A stretch of DNA of 5,634 nucleotides from Candidatus Hydrogenedentota bacterium (GTDB taxonomy: Bacteria > Hydrogenedentota > Hydrogenedentia > Hydrogenedentales > SLHB01): NCBI GenBank assembly GCA_016934125.1, contig JAFGTL010000099.1, positions 1 to 5,634 of the forward strand, written 5' to 3'. Position numbers and translations under genes: made by a program. Of this stretch, positions 1 through 5,634 are shown piece after piece (position 1 is the first letter of the stretch; every line of letters starts with the position of its first letter). The notes under the pieces are model-generated. The model searched no databases, was not told the origin of the DNA, and was given only the letters and a program-made list of their open reading frames with translations.

Positions 1-535
1 GGGGGGCCGGATCGCGGATCGCGTTGAGCTCGGCGGCAATCAGGGGATACTCGCGATCGATCGAGGGCACCCACGCCTGCTCCCACTGATCCCACCCGGG
101 GCCCGGGAACGAATCGAGATCTTCCTCGCCTACCTCGATGAGGCGGACGAGCGAGTAGGTGGTGACGGGTTGGGCGTCGATGGTCTCGAAGGCGTCGCTG
201 CCCGCGTTGTGGTGGAGCACATAGGTGACGCGGGCGAGTTGCGTGCCCTCGTCGGTGTCGACGAGGCCGACAAACATCATGCCGATGGGCGTGCCGAAGA
301 ACTGGTAGTAGTCGCCCGCATCCCGCGAGGTGAACGCGCCGGAGAGATCGCGCTCGATCACGTTGAGGGCGCCGCGGGCCATTTCGTTGGCGCTGGTGGC
401 CTGGTAGCCGGCCCGGACGGCGCGCATGCTGCCCGTGAACACGGCGGCGATGCCCCCGGCCAGGAGGGCGAGGATGGCCGTCGCGATAATCAGCTCCATG
501 AGGCTGAAGCCGTCGTTTTTACGTCGTATGTACAT
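1..535 (-). CDS. gspJ: Minor pseudopilin GspJ-like protein, 3' end outside window
   Basis: Reading the minus strand from the ATG at 535 gives a frame open for 178 codons to base 2, so the gene runs off the window. The protein begins MYIRRKNDG, then a prepilin cleavage site between Gly9 and Phe10, then FSLMELIIATAILALLAGGI with Glu at mature position 5 (E14). The membrane helix spans about 11-32. Next comes a helical stretch ending ARGALNVIERDLSGAF (about 54-69), where GspJ proteins typically have R..L..I..DL; this is the best family clue. Beta-rich sequence follows (MMFVGLVDTDE; LARVTYVLHHN; TTYSLVRLIEVGEE), then a Trp-rich stretch, WDQWEQAWVP. GspJ joins GspI and GspK in the pseudopilus tip. 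Typical GspJ proteins are about 200 aa, so little to moderate sequence may be missing. Position directly after gspI supports the name; a PilW-like protein is the alternative. Confidence 0.78.
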   Translation of the reverse strand, partial: MYIRRKNDGFSLMELIIATAILALLAGGIAAVFTGSMRAVRAGYQATSANEMARGALNVIERDLSGAFTSRDAGDYYQFFGTPIGMMFVGLVDTDEGTQLARVTYVLHHNAGSDAFETIDAQPVTTYSLVRLIEVGEEDLDSFPGPGWDQWEQAWVPSIDREYPLIAAELNAIRDPAP

Positions 536-546
536 ACCTTCGGGGA

Positions 547-552
547 TCCTTT
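547..552 (-). promoter_or_regulatory. Ribosome binding site of gspJ
   Basis: AAAGGA on the minus strand, 11 nt before the ATG at 535, in the 20-nt gap after gspI. A second purine run, GAAGG, is too close to the ATG to be the main site. Confidence 0.5.
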
Positions 553-555
553 TCG

Positions 556-978
556 CTAAATCTCGGAGATGTACGTGACGAACGATTCGCGCCGCCCGTC
601 AACCATCTCGATCGTGAATGTTACCCGTTGCAGGCTCGTCTGCCCGGCGCCCGGCATCCGCTGCACCGAAACGGAGAAGGCGTCGAAGAGCCCTTGGATT
701 TCATACAACTGGCTGCTGGTAACGAAGCTGCCCGCGGTGTTCGTGAGGATGTCCGAGTTGACGCCGCCCCGGAGGATGTCGCGGGCGCCCACCATCCGGA
801 TGGCGCCGAGCCACGAGTCCGCGAGCTCGGCGGCCTTGGTGCGTTCCTGGGCGATCCGCGCGTAGCGCAGGCCCACCGGGAACAGGTTGACCACGGCGAT
901 GATGCCGATGCTGAGGATCGCCAGGGCCACCACGAGTTCCATGAACGAGAAGCCGTGTTGTCTGCGTGTCCGTGTCAT
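556..978 (-). CDS. gspI: Minor pseudopilin GspI (PilV-like)
   Basis: Small prepilin-type protein (140 aa, close to the GspI length of about 120-130). The leader MTRTRRQHG is followed by a predicted cut between Gly9 and Phe10, giving FSFMELVVALAILSIGIIAV with Glu at mature position 5 (E14) and a single membrane helix at about 11-34. The ME-L-VA-AIL-IG pattern is typical of GspI/PilV. After the helix come NLFPVGLRYA and a helix with AAELADSWLGAIR (49-61), where GspI proteins usually have an A...A..L conserved stretch. The C-terminus VTFTIEMVDGRRESFVTYIS looks like the closing beta strands. In known systems GspI forms the tip complex with GspJ and GspK and recruits them. It starts 10 nt after the gspH stop, with a Shine-Dalgarno overlapping that stop. 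It ends in TAG, 20 nt before gspJ. Confidence 0.78.
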   Translation of the reverse strand: MTRTRRQHGFSFMELVVALAILSIGIIAVVNLFPVGLRYARIAQERTKAAELADSWLGAIRMVGARDILRGGVNSDILTNTAGSFVTSSQLYEIQGLFDAFSVSVQRMPGAGQTSLQRVTFTIEMVDGRRESFVTYISEI

Positions 979-985
979 GCTGGCA

Positions 986-990
986 TCCTC
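986..990 (-). promoter_or_regulatory. Ribosome binding site of gspI overlapping the gspH stop
   Basis: GAGGA on the minus strand, 7 nt before the ATG at 978. Its first two bases are the last two of the TGA stop of the preceding gene, which points to translational coupling of the two minor pseudopilins. Confidence 0.65.
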
Positions 991-1804
991 AGGACGCTTC
1001 CATGCGCGTCCGGCCGGTGGTTTGGAACACGTCGATGCGCACCGGCGGCCGGCGGTATGCGGCCGCCTCGATGTCGTCGGCGGGCGGCTGGCTGAACCGC
1101 TCCTCGATGGGCGCGGCGGGCGACGGGCCCACGGTGATCTCGAACCGGGCGTAGGTGGAGTCTTCGGGTTTCATGAGGCCCGACGGGCAGAACACGTGCG
1201 CCGGGAACGCGTCGTCCAACTGCGTGCCGTAGTCGGAGCGGGGCGTGATCTGGTTGCCCGACGGATCGTACAAGACGATCTCGACGAGGCCGTTCATCGA
1301 GGTGCCGTCGCCGTCGACTTCGAACACCTCATTCTCGACGCAGGTGTTCGTTGGCAGCTTCCGGAACCGGCCCTCGGGGGCCTGGATCATGACGTAGGCG
1401 GCGTCGCGCTCGCCGCTGGGAATCGCGTCGAAGGGGGGCGCCTTCATGTGCTCGTCGCGCAGTTTCCAGGCCGTGCCGAGCCCGTCGATGACGCGCACCA
1501 CGAGGCCCGTCCGGCTGTCGACGACGTCGAGCTGCGTGTAGACGACGGCCGTGTCGACGCGGTAGGTGGCCGAGTAGGTGCGCGCCGCGCGCAGCAGCCC
1601 GAACACGGGGCGGGCGCTGTCGACAAGCTCCCTGCGCGAGAGGGCGCCCATGCGGATGAGCGTAGGCACGGCCACTGCCGCGAGGAGCGAGATGATGGCC
1701 ATCACCACGATCAACTCGGTGAGCGTCACGCCGGCCAAGGCGGTATGCGCCCTGCGCCGGGCTGTCCGCGGGAGGCCGCGTCCGCTATGTCGGTTCGCAT
1801 TCAC
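989..1804 (-). CDS. gspH: Minor pseudopilin, GspH/FimT-like, unusually long
   Basis: Prepilin-type protein (271 aa), probably a minor pseudopilin near the pseudopilus tip. Cleavage is predicted between Gly25 and Val26, giving VTLTELIVVMAIISLLAAVAVP with Glu at mature position 5 (E30). The leader of 25 residues is longer than usual and Arg/His-rich. After the helix, RPVFGLLRAARTYSATYR at 65-82 resembles the GspH/FimT pattern of conserved Leu, Arg and Ala, and the C-terminus VRIDVFQTTGRTRM at 255-268 resembles the closing strand of that family with its Thr-Gly-Arg. The middle (about 105-230) is not one I recognise and makes the protein well over the usual 150-190 aa. Two cysteines (C155, C206) could form a periplasmic disulfide. 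The start is GTG, 30 nt after the gspG stop. The H assignment rests on gene order plus these patterns; another minor pilin type is possible. Confidence 0.72.
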   Translation of the reverse strand: MNANRHSGRGLPRTARRRAHTALAGVTLTELIVVMAIISLLAAVAVPTLIRMGALSRRELVDSARPVFGLLRAARTYSATYRVDTAVVYTQLDVVDSRTGLVVRVIDGLGTAWKLRDEHMKAPPFDAIPSGERDAAYVMIQAPEGRFRKLPTNTCVENEVFEVDGDGTSMNGLVEIVLYDPSGNQITPRSDYGTQLDDAFPAHVFCPSGLMKPEDSTYARFEITVGPSPAAPIEERFSQPPADDIEAAAYRRPPVRIDVFQTTGRTRMEAS

Positions 1805-1813
1805 GCCGACAGT

Positions 1814-1819
1814 CTCCCT
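1814..1819 (-). promoter_or_regulatory. Ribosome binding site of gspH, deciding a GTG start
   Basis: AGGGAG on the minus strand, 9 nt before the GTG at 1804. A nearby ATG at 1800 is in another frame, so this site supports GTG as the start of the gspH-like gene. Confidence 0.65.
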
Positions 1820-1834
1820 GGGCCGGTTGAGGGA

Positions 1835-2599
1835 CTAGCTATACCAGTGGGCCCAGCTTGAGGCGGTATCCCAGTTGTTGACGTCGTCGCCGCCGCCTTG
1901 ATACTCGTCCTCAAGAAGATCCTTGTTGTAATGCTGATCGGACAGGAGGTTGGCGCCCCGCGACCACACATAGATCGAGAGATCCTTAGGCGCCGGGAAG
2001 CCGTACACATCATCGCCCGCGGTGTCGGGGCTGTCGGCGGGCGGGTTGCCGGGGATGTCGGCATCGGCCTCGGACTTGGCCGTGGCGTCGTAGACATAGG
2101 GCAGGTAGAGGCCGCTCGTGTCCTCTTCACCCTCGCGCCAGGCGCGGAACGGGATCGGGTTGCTCGGGATGGTGTCCCAGCCGCGCCACGGCCCTGCGAA
2201 GAACAGATAGACGTTGTCCCACGGATCCTTGCCGAGTTCCAGGTAGCTCGTGCCGAGCTTCGAGCGCGCCTCGGGCCGGAGCGCCAGTTCCGCATCGCGC
2301 CCCTGGCGGAGGAGCATGTAGAACATGTCGGTTTGATACTGGATGCTCGCGTCGATGCTGGCTTGATACATCTGGGCCTTGAGGGCGGGCAAGGCCATCT
2401 GGCTGAAGCTGCGGCAGCCCGCGTCGGCGAGGATCGCGGTGAGAGCCGTCTCTATCTGGCTGATCTCGGCGACGGCCTTAGTCATGCGGGCCTTGGCCAA
2501 GTGCTTGGTGACTTGGGGCACCACAATGCCGGCGAGGATGGTGATGATGGCGATCACCACCAACAACTCGACGAGCGTAAAACCGCGTGCACTTCTCAT
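1835..2599 (-). CDS. gspG: Major pseudopilin GspG-like protein with enlarged C-terminal domain
   Basis: Prepilin-type protein (254 aa) expected to form the pseudopilus shaft after cleavage by a prepilin peptidase. The leader is MRSARG. Cleavage is predicted between Gly6 and Phe7, giving mature FTLVELLVVIAII with Glu at mature position 5 (E11) and N-methylated Phe. The hydrophobic helix spans about 8-30. GspG landmarks follow: KDPWDNVY at 124-131 (like the DPWGNPY motif), SRGANLLSD at 213-221 (in place of the calcium-loop SxGADG) and DDVNNWD at 238-244 (like the C-terminal DIxNWD). Ordinary GspG proteins are about 140 aa; here extra length sits at about 60-115 and 132-205, the latter rich in Asp, Pro and Gly. 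One cysteine (C62). The ATG at 2599 is set by a strong Shine-Dalgarno and by the short leader. The stop is TAG. A GspG-related minor pilin is the alternative. Confidence 0.85.
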   Translation of the reverse strand: MRSARGFTLVELLVVIAIITILAGIVVPQVTKHLAKARMTKAVAEISQIETALTAILADAGCRSFSQMALPALKAQMYQASIDASIQYQTDMFYMLLRQGRDAELALRPEARSKLGTSYLELGKDPWDNVYLFFAGPWRGWDTIPSNPIPFRAWREGEEDTSGLYLPYVYDATAKSEADADIPGNPPADSPDTAGDDVYGFPAPKDLSIYVWSRGANLLSDQHYNKDLLEDEYQGGGDDVNNWDTASSWAHWYS

Positions 2600-2676
2600 C
2601 GCAGCCACTCCTTTCCCGTGGCGGTCTGCAGGCCCGCCAAACGCGGCCTCGGCCTTCCCCAGCCGGGCCGCCGGTA
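2600..2676 (-). other. gspF-gspG intergenic leader with two short potential stem-loops
   Basis: This 77-nt gap is the longest in the block. On the minus strand, GCGGCC at 2671-2666 can pair with GGCCGC at 2648-2643 (6 bp, 17-nt loop). GGCGG at 2638-2634 can pair with CCGCC at 2624-2620 (5 bp, 9-nt loop), just upstream of the gspG ribosome site. No T-tract follows either stem, so they do not look like intrinsic terminators. I see no convincing -35/-10 pair. In GC-rich DNA such stems can arise by chance. A role in processing or stabilising the gspG message is only a possibility. Confidence 0.3.
2608..2614 (-). promoter_or_regulatory. Ribosome binding site of gspG
   Basis: AAAGGAG on the minus strand, 8 nt before the ATG at 2599; the strongest Shine-Dalgarno match in the window. 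It fixes the gspG start at 2599, although the same frame stays open far upstream, antiphase to gspF. It fits the high output expected for the major pseudopilin. Confidence 0.85.
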
Positions 2677-3915
2677 TCAACCTCCGCTGATCGAGTCTGC
2701 CAGTGTCAGAATCGGCAGATACAACGCGATCACGATGAATCCAACGATGCCGCCCAGGATCACGATCATGGCCGGCTCCATGAGGCGCAGCAGCGCCTCG
2801 ACGGCCGTCTCGACCTCGGCGTCGTAGATGTCCGCCACCTTCATGAGCATGGTATCGAGGCTGCCGGTTTCCTCGCCGACGTCGATCATGTTCACCACCA
2901 TGGCGGGGAACACCTTGGCCTCGTCGAGCGGGGCGGCGATGGTGTCGCCCTCGCGGATGCTGTCGTGCACTTTGTCGATGGCGCGCTCGACGCACTGGTT
3001 GCCGACGCACTCTTTGGTGATCTTGAGCGATTGGAGGATGGGGACGCCCGAGGTGATCAGCGTGCCGAGGGTGCGTGCGAACCGGGCCACCGCCACCTTG
3101 GTAACGAGATCGCCGATGAGGGGGATCTTGAGGGCGACGTAGTCGCGCGCCTTCTTGAACTGGGGGATCTTGTTGAGGAACTTGAAACAGATGATGCTGC
3201 TGTTGATGATGAGGAGCAGTTTCCACCACTGGTAGACGATGAAATCGGACACGCCGATGAGGAACACCGTCATCCAGGGCAGTTCGCCGCCGAAGTCTTT
3301 GATGATCTCGGCGAACTGGGGCACGATGAAGGTGAGCAGGAAGAACACGATCAGGCCCGCGAACCCCAGCACGAAGATCGGGTAGATCATCGCGCCCTTG
3401 ACGCGGCGTTTCAACGCCTGCCGTTTCTCCATGAAGCTCGCGACGCGGTTCAGCACGATCTCGAGCATGCCGCCCACCTCGCCGGCCCGCACCATGTTCA
3501 CCGTGAGCCGATCGAACGCTTTCGGGTGCTTGGCGAGCGCTTCCGAGAAGGTGGAGCCCGACTGGATGTCGCCCGACATCTCGTGGAGGATGTCGCGGAG
3601 TTTGCAGGCCTTGAGCTGGGTGGCGAGCACGTTCAGGCTGCGCAGGAGGGGGAGGCCCGCGTCGATCAGGGTGGACAACTGGCGCATCATGACCACGAGC
3701 TGCTTGATCTTGACGCCGCCGAAGTAGATCTCGCCGATGCCGCCTTTCTTCTTCCGGGCCCGGCGCTCGTCGCTCTTCTTGGCCTCGCGGACGGTGGTCG
3801 GGTAGAGGCCCAGGTTGCGGACGTCGTTGATCGCCAAGGCCTGGCTGTCGGCCTCGATGACGCCGAAGACTTCTTTGCCTTCCTTGTTCATGGCTTTGTA
3901 GGCGTACTTGGCCAC
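2677..3915 (-). CDS. gspF: Type II secretion inner-membrane platform protein GspF
   Basis: Polytopic inner-membrane protein (412 aa, the usual length) that links the GspE ATPase to pseudopilin insertion. It starts MAKYAYKAMNKEGKEVFG, typical of the GspF/PilC N-terminus, followed by a basic linker (about residues 45-58). Two T2SSF repeats follow, at about 72-197 and 275-397, each with the family glycine/glutamate signature: AGEVGGMLE at 144-152 and VGEETGSLD at 346-354. Hydrophobic segments lie near 176-198, 214-247 and 375-402, matching the three-helix topology of the family. The start is GTG at 3915, chosen because AAGGGAG at 3928-3922 lies 6 nt upstream and the N-terminus fits the family. 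It begins 15 nt after the gspE stop, so the two are almost certainly co-transcribed. It ends in TGA. PilC of type IV pili is the alternative name; gene order favours GspF. Confidence 0.93.
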   Translation of the reverse strand: MAKYAYKAMNKEGKEVFGVIEADSQALAINDVRNLGLYPTTVREAKKSDERRARKKKGGIGEIYFGGVKIKQLVVMMRQLSTLIDAGLPLLRSLNVLATQLKACKLRDILHEMSGDIQSGSTFSEALAKHPKAFDRLTVNMVRAGEVGGMLEIVLNRVASFMEKRQALKRRVKGAMIYPIFVLGFAGLIVFFLLTFIVPQFAEIIKDFGGELPWMTVFLIGVSDFIVYQWWKLLLIINSSIICFKFLNKIPQFKKARDYVALKIPLIGDLVTKVAVARFARTLGTLITSGVPILQSLKITKECVGNQCVERAIDKVHDSIREGDTIAAPLDEAKVFPAMVVNMIDVGEETGSLDTMLMKVADIYDAEVETAVEALLRLMEPAMIVILGGIVGFIVIALYLPILTLADSISGG

Positions 3916-3921
3916 GATCTG

Positions 3922-3928
3922 CTCCCTT
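3922..3928 (-). promoter_or_regulatory. Ribosome binding site of gspF
   Basis: AAGGGAG on the minus strand, 6 nt before the GTG at 3915 and just after the gspE stop codon. It supports GTG as the real start of gspF. Confidence 0.75.
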
Positions 3929-3930
3929 CC

Positions 3931-5634
3931 CTAGTCCTCGTGAAGGTCCGTGTGCGTGAGAATCTCTTCGGCACTGGTGACGCCGCGGGCGCACTTGATC
4001 AATCCCGCTTCGCGCAGGGTCATCATCCCCAGCTTCTGGCGGGCGTATTTGCGAATCTCGTGCGCCATGGCCCGTTCCTGGATCATGTCGCAGATGTGTT
4101 CATCGACCACGAGCAACTCGAACAGCCCGACACGGCCCATATAGCCGATGTAGTCGCAGGCGGGGCAGCCCTTGGGCTTGTAGAACTGCAGCTTGGGATC
4201 CTTGCGCCACGAGTCGGGCAGCCCGAGGAGCGTCATCTCCTCCTCGTCGGGCCGGTAGGGCTCGCGGCAGTGGCGGCACAGGGTGCGCACGAGCCGTTGC
4301 GCGAGCACCGCCTCCAACGACGAGGTGATCAGGAACGGTTCGAGATCCATGTCGAGCAGGCGCGTAATCGTCTCCGGGGCGCTGTTCGTGTGGATCGTGC
4401 TCAACACCAGGTGCCCGGTGAGCGACGCCTCGACGGCGATCTGGGCCGTCTCGAGGTCGCGGATCTCGCCCACCATGACGATGTCGGGATCCTGGCGCAG
4501 GATCGAGCGAAGGCAGGCCGCAAACGTGAGCCCGACGTCTTCCCGGACCTGGACTTGCACCAGGCGGTCGATCTGGAGTTCGACGGGATCTTCGGTGGTG
4601 ATGATCTTGACGTCCGGGCGGTTCAACTCGGCCAGCGCGGCGTACAGCGTCGTGGTCTTGCCGCAACCCGTCGGGCCGGTGACGAGGAAGATGCCGTTCG
4701 GCTTGTGGATGATGTGATTGATGCTCTTGAGCGCCTCGGGCGTGAAGCCCAGCTGTTTCAGATCGATCCGCACGGCGGTGCGGTCGAGAATACGGAGCAC
4801 GACGTTTTCGCCGAACAGCGTCGGCAGCGTCGCCACGCGGACGTCGATCTCCGAGTCACCGATCTTCAACTCGATGCGCGCGTCCTGGGGAAGGCGCCGC
4901 TCGCCGATGTCCATGTTGCACATCACCTTGACGCGCGACACGAGCGCCAGGGCCAGGGCCTTCGGGGGGCTCACGATCTCGTGGAGCACCCCGTCCACCC
5001 GGATCCGGATGCGGAAATCCTCCTCGTACACCTCGAAATGGATGTCCGATGAACGCTTCTGCACCGCCTCGAGGAACACCAGGTTCACGATCTTGATGAC
5101 GTCCGGCTCCTGGGCCAACAGCACCAGGTTGTCCACGTCGCCGACGACCTCCTGGGTGCCCAGTTCCGCCAACGTCAACTCCGAATCGCCCACCCGCTCG
5201 ATGAGCTCGCTCAGCGTCTCGTGGATCGAGTCCGCCTCGTACGAGTAGTTCGATTCGATGAACTTGGCGATGTCTTCCTGCCGGCTCACGGCCCCCTTGA
5301 TCGGGCAGCCCAGCACCTGTTGCAGATCATCGAGGATCCCGATGTTGAGCGGGTCGGACATGGCCACGATCAGCGTGCCGTCTTCCTGCCGCACCGGGAC
5401 GATGTTGTAGAACTTGGCCAGGTCGGGCGATACCTTGCGGAGCACTTCCTCGCTCGGCGACAGGGCGGTCACGTCGACGCGTTCCATGCCGGCCTGGATA
5501 CCGAGCGCCTCGACGATGTCCTGCTCTTCGCACAGGCCCATCTGCACGAGCACGCGCCCCATCATGTCGCCCGTCAGCCGCTGCCGCTGAAGGGCCTCGT
5601 CCAGTTCGAGCGGCGTGATCACGCCCTGCTCGAC
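3931..5634 (-). CDS. gspE: Type II secretion assembly ATPase GspE (PilB/MshE-like), 5' end outside window
   Basis: Cytoplasmic hexameric ATPase that powers pseudopilus assembly with the inner-membrane platform. Residues are numbered from the GTG codon at 5622. Seen: an MshEN-like repeat from the window edge to about residue 43; the rest of the N-terminal domain to about 125; SSDIHFEVYE at 191-200; Walker A GPTGCGKTT at 316-324; Asp box ITTEDP at 341-346; Walker B DPDIVMVGEIRD at 378-389; His box TGHLVLSTIHTN at 402-413; and a probable zinc module, CRHC at 449-452 with CPAC at 486-489. All catalytic motifs look intact. The stop is TAG at 3933-3931. The frame stays open from 5622 to 5634 (codons V-E-Q-G), and these residues fit the family, so the 5622 GTG is most likely an internal Val and the true start lies beyond the window. 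The neighbouring gspF and pseudopilin genes favour GspE over PilB; the domain set alone would not separate them. Confidence 0.92.
   Translation of the reverse strand, partial: VEQGVITPLELDEALQRQRLTGDMMGRVLVQMGLCEEQDIVEALGIQAGMERVDVTALSPSEEVLRKVSPDLAKFYNIVPVRQEDGTLIVAMSDPLNIGILDDLQQVLGCPIKGAVSRQEDIAKFIESNYSYEADSIHETLSELIERVGDSELTLAELGTQEVVGDVDNLVLLAQEPDVIKIVNLVFLEAVQKRSSDIHFEVYEEDFRIRIRVDGVLHEIVSPPKALALALVSRVKVMCNMDIGERRLPQDARIELKIGDSEIDVRVATLPTLFGENVVLRILDRTAVRIDLKQLGFTPEALKSINHIIHKPNGIFLVTGPTGCGKTTTLYAALAELNRPDVKIITTEDPVELQIDRLVQVQVREDVGLTFAACLRSILRQDPDIVMVGEIRDLETAQIAVEASLTGHLVLSTIHTNSAPETITRLLDMDLEPFLITSSLEAVLAQRLVRTLCRHCREPYRPDEEEMTLLGLPDSWRKDPKLQFYKPKGCPACDYIGYMGRVGLFELLVVDEHICDMIQERAMAHEIRKYARQKLGMMTLREAGLIKCARGVTSAEEILTHTDLHED

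Noticed and set aside
170..559. Plus-strand open frame of 129 codons antisense to gspJ
   Set aside because: The minus-strand frame here carries a clear prepilin N-terminus and GspJ-like pattern. The plus-strand product is Gly/Ala/Glu/Val-rich and unlike any known family.
887..1861. Plus-strand open frame of 324 codons antisense to gspH and gspI
   Set aside because: It is a shadow of minus-strand genes, with Arg/His/Gly/Asp-rich composition and no domain.
2643..2671. Intrinsic terminator between gspF and gspG
   Set aside because: The 6-bp GC stem has a 17-nt loop and no following T-tract on the coding strand. The downstream gene belongs to the same functional unit.
2600..3994. Upstream extension of the gspG frame through the gspF region
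   Set aside because: The translation there is Arg/Pro/His-rich low-complexity sequence in a shifted frame of gspF. The true gspG start is the ATG at 2599, with its strong Shine-Dalgarno and prepilin leader.
2587..5052. Long plus-strand open frame (821 codons) antisense to gspE and gspF
   Set aside because: It lies opposite two strongly conserved genes. Its product is rich in His, Asp, Glu, Leu and Val with no recognisable domain, as expected from the complement of GC-rich codons. No Shine-Dalgarno or family match was noticed.
5620..5622. GTG at 5622 as the start of gspE
   Set aside because: The frame is open to the window edge, and the residues just upstream (V-E-Q-G) fit the conserved MshEN repeat, so this is an internal Val codon.
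1..5634. A new defence, mobile or CRISPR-type system
   Set aside because: No direct-repeat array, transposase, integrase, terminal inverted repeats or RNA gene could be seen. All coding space is taken by six recognisable secretion genes.

Overview
The window holds one co-directional block of type II secretion / type IV pilus-like genes, all on the minus strand. In transcription order (high to low coordinate) they read gspE (5' end cut by the window edge), gspF, gspG, gspH, gspI and gspJ (3' end cut by the other edge). This is the classical E-F-G-H-I-J order of general secretory pathway operons. Gaps are 15, 77, 30, 10 and 20 nt, each downstream gene has its own Shine-Dalgarno sequence, and no promoter or terminator is recognisable inside. 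A single polycistronic message entering from the right is the simplest reading.

Region by region: 5634-3931 encodes the cytoplasmic assembly ATPase, with an N-terminal MshEN-like repeat, Walker A and B, Asp and His boxes and a four-cysteine module. 3915-2677 encodes the inner-membrane platform protein with two T2SSF repeats. 2599-1835 encodes a GspG-type major pseudopilin that is much longer than usual. 1804-989 encodes a long GspH/FimT-like pseudopilin, 978-556 a GspI/PilV-like pseudopilin, and 535-1 a GspJ-like pseudopilin. All four pilin-like proteins have a prepilin cleavage site followed by a hydrophobic segment with Glu at mature position 5. The gspJ frame is open to base 1.

Together they would form an inner-membrane machine. 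GspE hydrolyses ATP, GspF couples this to pseudopilin polymerisation, GspG forms the shaft of the short pseudopilus, and H, I and J form its tip. The secretin (GspD), GspC, K, L, M and the prepilin peptidase are not in the window.

The organism is a GC-rich bacterium, probably with an outer membrane, because T2SS is a diderm machine. The enlarged GspG and the NLFPVGLR motif in the GspI-like protein recall sequences from the Planctomycetota/PVC and Hydrogenedentota-like groups, but this is a weak impression from memory.

I see no mobile element, CRISPR array, RNA gene or clearly new system. The points most worth checking are the MshEN (c-di-GMP type) repeat at the GspE N-terminus, the roughly 75-residue insertion and altered calcium-loop sequence in GspG, and the long GspH.
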